Shown here piece after piece: positions 6,282 to 10,062 of a DNA stretch of 10,062 bases; the first letter of the stretch is position 1; each line of letters begins with the position of its first letter. The notes under the pieces are model-generated. The model was not told the DNA's origin. It saw nothing but the letters and a program-made list of their open reading frames with translations, and made no database searches. Location: contig JAUVGT010000169.1 of the NCBI GenBank assembly GCA_030593645.1, positions 1 through 10,062 on the forward strand, written 5' to 3'. Origin of the DNA: Deltaproteobacteria bacterium. Lineage in GTDB: Bacteria; Desulfobacterota; Desulfobacteria; Desulfobacterales; JAUVGT01. A program made the translations under genes and the position numbers.

Positions 6282-9200
6282 AAATTCTTAATCTCAGTTT
6301 TCAGAATATCAACTCCCTTAAAGGAGAATTCAACATCGATTTTGAAGAATCCCCTTTGAGCGACTCCGGTCTGTTTGTCATCACCGGTCCCACCGGAGCC
6401 GGGAAAACGAGCATCCTTGACGCAATCTGTGTCGCCCTGTATGGACAAACCCCGCGGCTGCCCAATAAGAAGGAACTGGAACAGCTCATGAGCCACAATA
6501 CAGGCGAATGCAGAGCGGAGGTTACCTTTTCCATTAATAGCAAAACGTATAGATCTTATTATGAACTCTACCGTGCAAGAAGAAAACCCAATGGAAATTT
6601 TCAACCGGCAAGAATGGAACTTGTGGATGAAGATGGCGGGATTATTATCAACAATAAGATTTCACAGGTCCCTTTAGCTGTTGAGGAACTGACAGGGCTT
6701 GATTATGTTCGGTTTTCAAGATCAATCATGCTTGCACAGGGTAATTTTACGGCTTTTCTCCAAGCCGGTGAAGATGACCGTGCGGTCCTTCTTGAGAAAA
6801 TGACCGGTATGGAAATCTATACCGAAATCTCAAAATCTGCCTACCAGCGGGACAAGGTTGAAAAGCAGAGGCTTGAAAAACTGGGAACTGTGCTTAAAAA
6901 CGTTAATCTTCTGCCTGAGGAAGATGTATTAAAAAAAAGAGAAAGACTAAAAGGGATCCGCACAAAGATCAGTAATGTCGATAAGGAACTTTCAAAAATA
7001 GAAGAGAAAAAAACATATTTACAGACTATTGCTGATTTAAAAAGAGCTGTTATTGAGTGTGATGTTAAACTCAAAGAGATCGATAAAGAAAAAAAACGGC
7101 ATGAACCAGATTTTAAGAAACTTAAGAGAGGTTTGAAAGCATTGTCGTTGAAAGAACCGTATACCATCTTAAAAGGCTACCGTGATCAAGCGGAAATTTT
7201 AAAGCGCAAAATTGTGGAAGCTGAAAAAAGTATATGCACGCGAAAGAGTGATCTTCAAAAAGCGGAACAAGAAGAAACGCTAAAAAATAAGGAATTTAAA
7301 AAATTTAAAGAAAAAAAGGAAAAAGAGCAGGAATCAATCACAGAGGTTGTAAAGCTGGATGGCTTAATAGAAACGGAAAAGGACAGACTGAAAGAACTTT
7401 CAAAAATCTTAGGAGAGATCGAAAGAAATCTGAAAAAATCTGAAAAAGAAAAAAACAAAATAGAAACCTCAATTATAGAAACAGAAAAGGGAATTGAAAC
7501 TGTTAAAAAGTATATCACTGATAGCGTCATTGATAAAAACCTTGTAAAGGATCTTCCGCTGATTACAGAAAAAATGTCTGGGCTGAAGATCCAGCATATA
7601 AAGAAAACCGAAAAACAAAATGAAATAAAAAAATGTAAAAAGGAATTCACGGTCGCTCAGAAGGATCATAATAAGGCTATCGAACAGTTAAAACACATTG
7701 ATTCGGTGCTTGATGAAGGGCACCAGCAGAAGAAGGAGCTAAGCGAGAAATTATCTTCGCTTTTATCCGGGGAAAACATATTATTTTTTGAAGAGAAAGA
7801 AAATCATTTAAAACAGCAACAGGAATATATCGTTAAACTTCAGGAAAAAGGGAAACAGATATTCAGCCATGAAAACAGGCTCAAAGATTTAAAAGTGCGT
7901 ACAAAAGGACTGGAGGAGAAATTTGCCGGTTCAATCAAAAACAAAAACAGGCTGGAGCCTGAAAAAGAAAAACTCGAGATGAAGATTACAGACCTGGAAC
8001 ACGATAAAGAAATTGAAGACGCGATAAAAAGTCTGGAGGAGCGCCGGAAAGAACTGGTTAAAGATGAGCCATGCCCCCTTTGCGGATCGACACATCATCC
8101 CTGGGCCGGACACGCGTCCAAGACAGGTGATACAGTAAATCGGATCGCGAATTTTAAGAAAGAATTAAAAAACATTCAAAATAAACTGCAGAACTTTGAG
8201 AAAAATATTACAAAACAAAGTACAGAAATAGAGTACAATCAAAATTTAATAGCGGAAATAAAAAAGAATCGTGCGGAAATAAACACTGAATACCAAAATC
8301 TGTTTGAAGTCTCCGGTCTTCATGTGCTTTCGGGCGAATGGGAAGATCTGAGTCCGCTCCTTGAAAAAACTAAAAAAGACATTATGAAAACATCGACAAC
8401 TCTGTCTGAGATTAAAAAGATTAATAAAAATCTGAGCGAGCTCGGTGACGAAATTATTACATTAACAAAAAAACATTATGATGATCAGACAGTCAGTATC
8501 AGGGCTGAAGACCGGGAAAGATCTTTTAACGAAAAAAAAATCCGCCTAACCAAAGAGTCAAAAGTACTTGATGATTTCTATCAAAAGGAAACAGCCGGCC
8601 TGAACAGCACCCTTGAATGCTATAAAGAGAAGATAACCGGTGGGGATGAAGGCAAGGAGTTGATTGACCGTTTAAAAAATCGTTTGAATTCATTTCGGGA
8701 ACAGGAGTCATCCCTGGATATACTCAAAGAAAAGATTATTCCTTTAAATGAAAGACTGGCTGTGGTTAAAGTAACTTTGGCTAAGGATACTCTGCAGCTG
8801 AAAAGTGAGAAGAATACGGTTGCCATTGTTGAAAAGAGGCATAAAAAACAACGGGAAAAGCGGAATGCAACATTCGGGAATCGGGACCCTGGAAAGGTAC
8901 AGGAAAAGCTAAAGCAGAAAACAACGGAGCTCGAAAATTCTTTGAAAGCGGTGGTGTCAAGATTAACTGAAACGAAAAAAAATCTTGCTGTGCAAGAGGA
9001 ATCTTTGAAGCAAAATTGTTCAGATATCGAGAACGTTCAGAAAAGAATCATTCAGTCATCCGAAATTTTTCTTAATGCACTTAAAAAAACAGGTTTTTCC
9101 GATGAACAGGAATTCTTAACAGCATTGATTTCTGAAGACGAAAGAAAAGGGTTAATCAGTATCAGGGAAACCATTGAAAAACAGGAAATGGAGTGTTTTT

Positions 9201-9925
9201 CAATCAAAAAGGATAACCGGGAAAAACTCAAGAAAAACCTGCTAAACCCGATAACCGAAGAACGTATGGATTCGGTTCTTGAGGCCGAAGAAGAAACTAA
9301 AAAAGAAAAATCAGATCTGAACGAAGAGACCGGCGTACTCAAAACGCAGCTTGAAGAAAATGAACTCAGGATCAAAGAACACCGGGAAAAAGTGAACGAA
9401 ATAAATTTGCAGGGAAAAGAATGCAAACGATGGGCGGCATTAAACCATTTAATCGGGGCTGCTGACGGTGCCAGGTTCAGGAAATTTGCCCAGGGTCTTA
9501 CCCTTGAAACCCTGATTAATAACGCCAATCATTTTCTTGATATGCTGAACAGGCGTTATGTTCTGAAAAGGAGTAAATCATCAGATCTGACTATCGAGGT
9601 CATTGATACATTTTATGGCGACAAGATCCGGCCGACAGACAACCTGTCCGGGGGTGAAAGTTTTCTGGTCAGCCTGTCCCTTGCCCTCGGGTTATCTGAA
9701 TTAAACAGCCGGCGGACAAACATAGAATCCCTGTTTATCGATGAAGGATTTGGTTCCCTTGACAGTGAAACTCTTGAAACGGCTCTTGCCGCCCTTGATA
9801 CACTAAACGCTTCCGGCAAAACTATTGGAATCATTTCACATGTGGAGGCTCTCAAGGAGAGAATTACCGCAAAAATTGAAGTCAAACCATTGTCCGGCGG
9901 AGTGAGCAAGATTGAGATTAGCTAA
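6278..9925 (+). CDS. sbcC: Exonuclease subunit SbcC, Rad50-like ATPase
   Basis: ATPase and DNA-tethering subunit that works with SbcD. The N-terminal ATPase lobe has Walker A GPTGAGKTS (37-45, Lys43) and a Q-loop at Gln154 in MLAQGNF. A first long coiled-coil arm covers about 190-590. The zinc hook CPLC has Cys599 and Cys602 and is followed by GSTHHPWAG. A second coiled-coil arm runs about 615-1070. The C-terminal lobe has the signature LSGGES (1123-1128), Walker B LFIDE (1152-1156, Asp1155/Glu1156), D-loop SLD (1160-1162) and the switch His1188 in ISHVE. Every key residue is present. At 1215 residues it is longer than E. coli SbcC (about 1050), and the extra length lies in the Lys/Glu-rich arms. 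No ribosome site is obvious, so translation is probably coupled to sbcD. Poly-A runs occur at 6931-6938 (A8) and 8532-8540 (A9). Identity is certain. Confidence 0.97.
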   Translation: MKILNLSFQNINSLKGEFNIDFEESPLSDSGLFVITGPTGAGKTSILDAICVALYGQTPRLPNKKELEQLMSHNTGECRAEVTFSINSKTYRSYYELYRARRKPNGNFQPARMELVDEDGGIIINNKISQVPLAVEELTGLDYVRFSRSIMLAQGNFTAFLQAGEDDRAVLLEKMTGMEIYTEISKSAYQRDKVEKQRLEKLGTVLKNVNLLPEEDVLKKRERLKGIRTKISNVDKELSKIEEKKTYLQTIADLKRAVIECDVKLKEIDKEKKRHEPDFKKLKRGLKALSLKEPYTILKGYRDQAEILKRKIVEAEKSICTRKSDLQKAEQEETLKNKEFKKFKEKKEKEQESITEVVKLDGLIETEKDRLKELSKILGEIERNLKKSEKEKNKIETSIIETEKGIETVKKYITDSVIDKNLVKDLPLITEKMSGLKIQHIKKTEKQNEIKKCKKEFTVAQKDHNKAIEQLKHIDSVLDEGHQQKKELSEKLSSLLSGENILFFEEKENHLKQQQEYIVKLQEKGKQIFSHENRLKDLKVRTKGLEEKFAGSIKNKNRLEPEKEKLEMKITDLEHDKEIEDAIKSLEERRKELVKDEPCPLCGSTHHPWAGHASKTGDTVNRIANFKKELKNIQNKLQNFEKNITKQSTEIEYNQNLIAEIKKNRAEINTEYQNLFEVSGLHVLSGEWEDLSPLLEKTKKDIMKTSTTLSEIKKINKNLSELGDEIITLTKKHYDDQTVSIRAEDRERSFNEKKIRLTKESKVLDDFYQKETAGLNSTLECYKEKITGGDEGKELIDRLKNRLNSFREQESSLDILKEKIIPLNERLAVVKVTLAKDTLQLKSEKNTVAIVEKRHKKQREKRNATFGNRDPGKVQEKLKQKTTELENSLKAVVSRLTETKKNLAVQEESLKQNCSDIENVQKRIIQSSEIFLNALKKTGFSDEQEFLTALISEDERKGLISIRETIEKQEMECFSIKKDNREKLKKNLLNPITEERMDSVLEAEEETKKEKSDLNEETGVLKTQLEENELRIKEHREKVNEINLQGKECKRWAALNHLIGAADGARFRKFAQGLTLETLINNANHFLDMLNRRYVLKRSKSSDLTIEVIDTFYGDKIRPTDNLSGGESFLVSLSLALGLSELNSRRTNIESLFIDEGFGSLDSETLETALAALDTLNASGKTIGIISHVEALKERITAKIEVKPLSGGVSKIEIS

Positions 9926-9946
9926 GGGCTCGCGCAAAAATAACTT

Positions 9947-10062
9947 CACATTTTAAGGGGCGAATCATCTCATTCGGCTACGTTGCAAAAGCTCGAAATA
10001 TGCTTGATATTTCTGCGCTTTTGCGCCTTGCCGACTGAGCGCCTCGACCCTTAAAATTTGTG
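9947..10062. repeat. Long imperfect palindrome downstream of sbcC, reaching the window end
   Basis: A multi-stem inverted repeat begins 21 bases after the sbcC stop. From outside in, TTTTAAGGGGCGA (9951-9963) pairs with TCGACCCTTAAAA (10044-10056) with one mismatch, and CACA (9947-9950) matches TGTG at the window end after a 2-base bulge. CTCA (9969-9972) pairs with TGAG (10036-10039). TCGGC (9974-9978) pairs with GCCGA (10030-10034). GCAAAAGC (9985-9992) pairs with GCTTTTGC (10017-10024). GAAATAT (9995-10001) pairs with ATATTTC (10007-10013) around a 5-base loop. The paired blocks are separated by short unpaired stretches. It has no coding capacity and no T-run, so it looks like a dispersed palindromic (REP/MITE-like) element rather than a simple terminator, though the RNA could protect the 3' end of the sbcDC message. 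It may extend past the window. Confidence 0.8.

Noticed and set aside
9052..9528. 158-codon minus-strand open frame inside sbcC, Ser/Phe/Leu-rich
   Set aside because: The composition is what the complement of Lys/Glu-rich coiled-coil codons gives. Similar shadows recur along the whole gene.
5031..9925. Anti-phage defence variant of an Mre11/Rad50-like pair
   Set aside because: Both subunits match canonical SbcD and SbcC in motifs and order, and no toxin, helicase or other defence gene accompanies them. Housekeeping SbcCD is the simpler reading.

Overview
The window holds six protein-coding genes, all on the + strand, with short intergenic gaps. Nothing in it is a ribosomal or transfer RNA gene, a CRISPR array, a transposase or a phage gene. 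Composition is moderate, with A-rich stretches in the sbcC coiled-coil region. The HDFNN-type hybrid histidine kinase, the split TPM pair and the dispersed-looking palindromic repeats suggest a Gram-negative environmental bacterium. My impression is Desulfobacterota (former Deltaproteobacteria), but this is an inference: there is no marker gene to fix the taxonomy.

Layout. Bases 1-1407 are the 3' part of a hybrid sensor histidine kinase (PAS, HisKA, HATPase, receiver) whose start lies outside the window. The gap 1408-1588 carries a nested inverted repeat. Bases 1589-3198 are a two-gene unit with a 4-base ATGA overlap. It encodes a membrane protein with a TPM-like fold split by two membrane helices, then a secreted or membrane-anchored TPM (YgcG-type) protein with a Ser/Gly-rich tail. 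The gap 3199-3493 carries a small 7-bp tandem repeat and little else. Bases 3494-4900 encode a 14-helix-type MFS transporter of the DHA2 (EmrB/QacA) kind. Bases 5031-9925 are sbcD and sbcC, overlapping by ATGA, which encode the Mre11/Rad50-like nuclease complex. Immediately after sbcC, up to the end of the window, is a roughly 116-bp imperfect palindrome.

How the genes relate. sbcD and sbcC clearly form one functional unit for processing DNA ends and hairpins. The two TPM genes form a second unit, probably at the cell envelope. The kinase and the transporter look like independent single genes, and nothing in the sequence ties them to their neighbours.

No convincing new system was found. The points most worth a second look are the three non-coding repeats (1491-1556, 3266-3307, 9947-10062), the TPM pair without an adjacent lemA, and the long SbcC with a 9-base A run.
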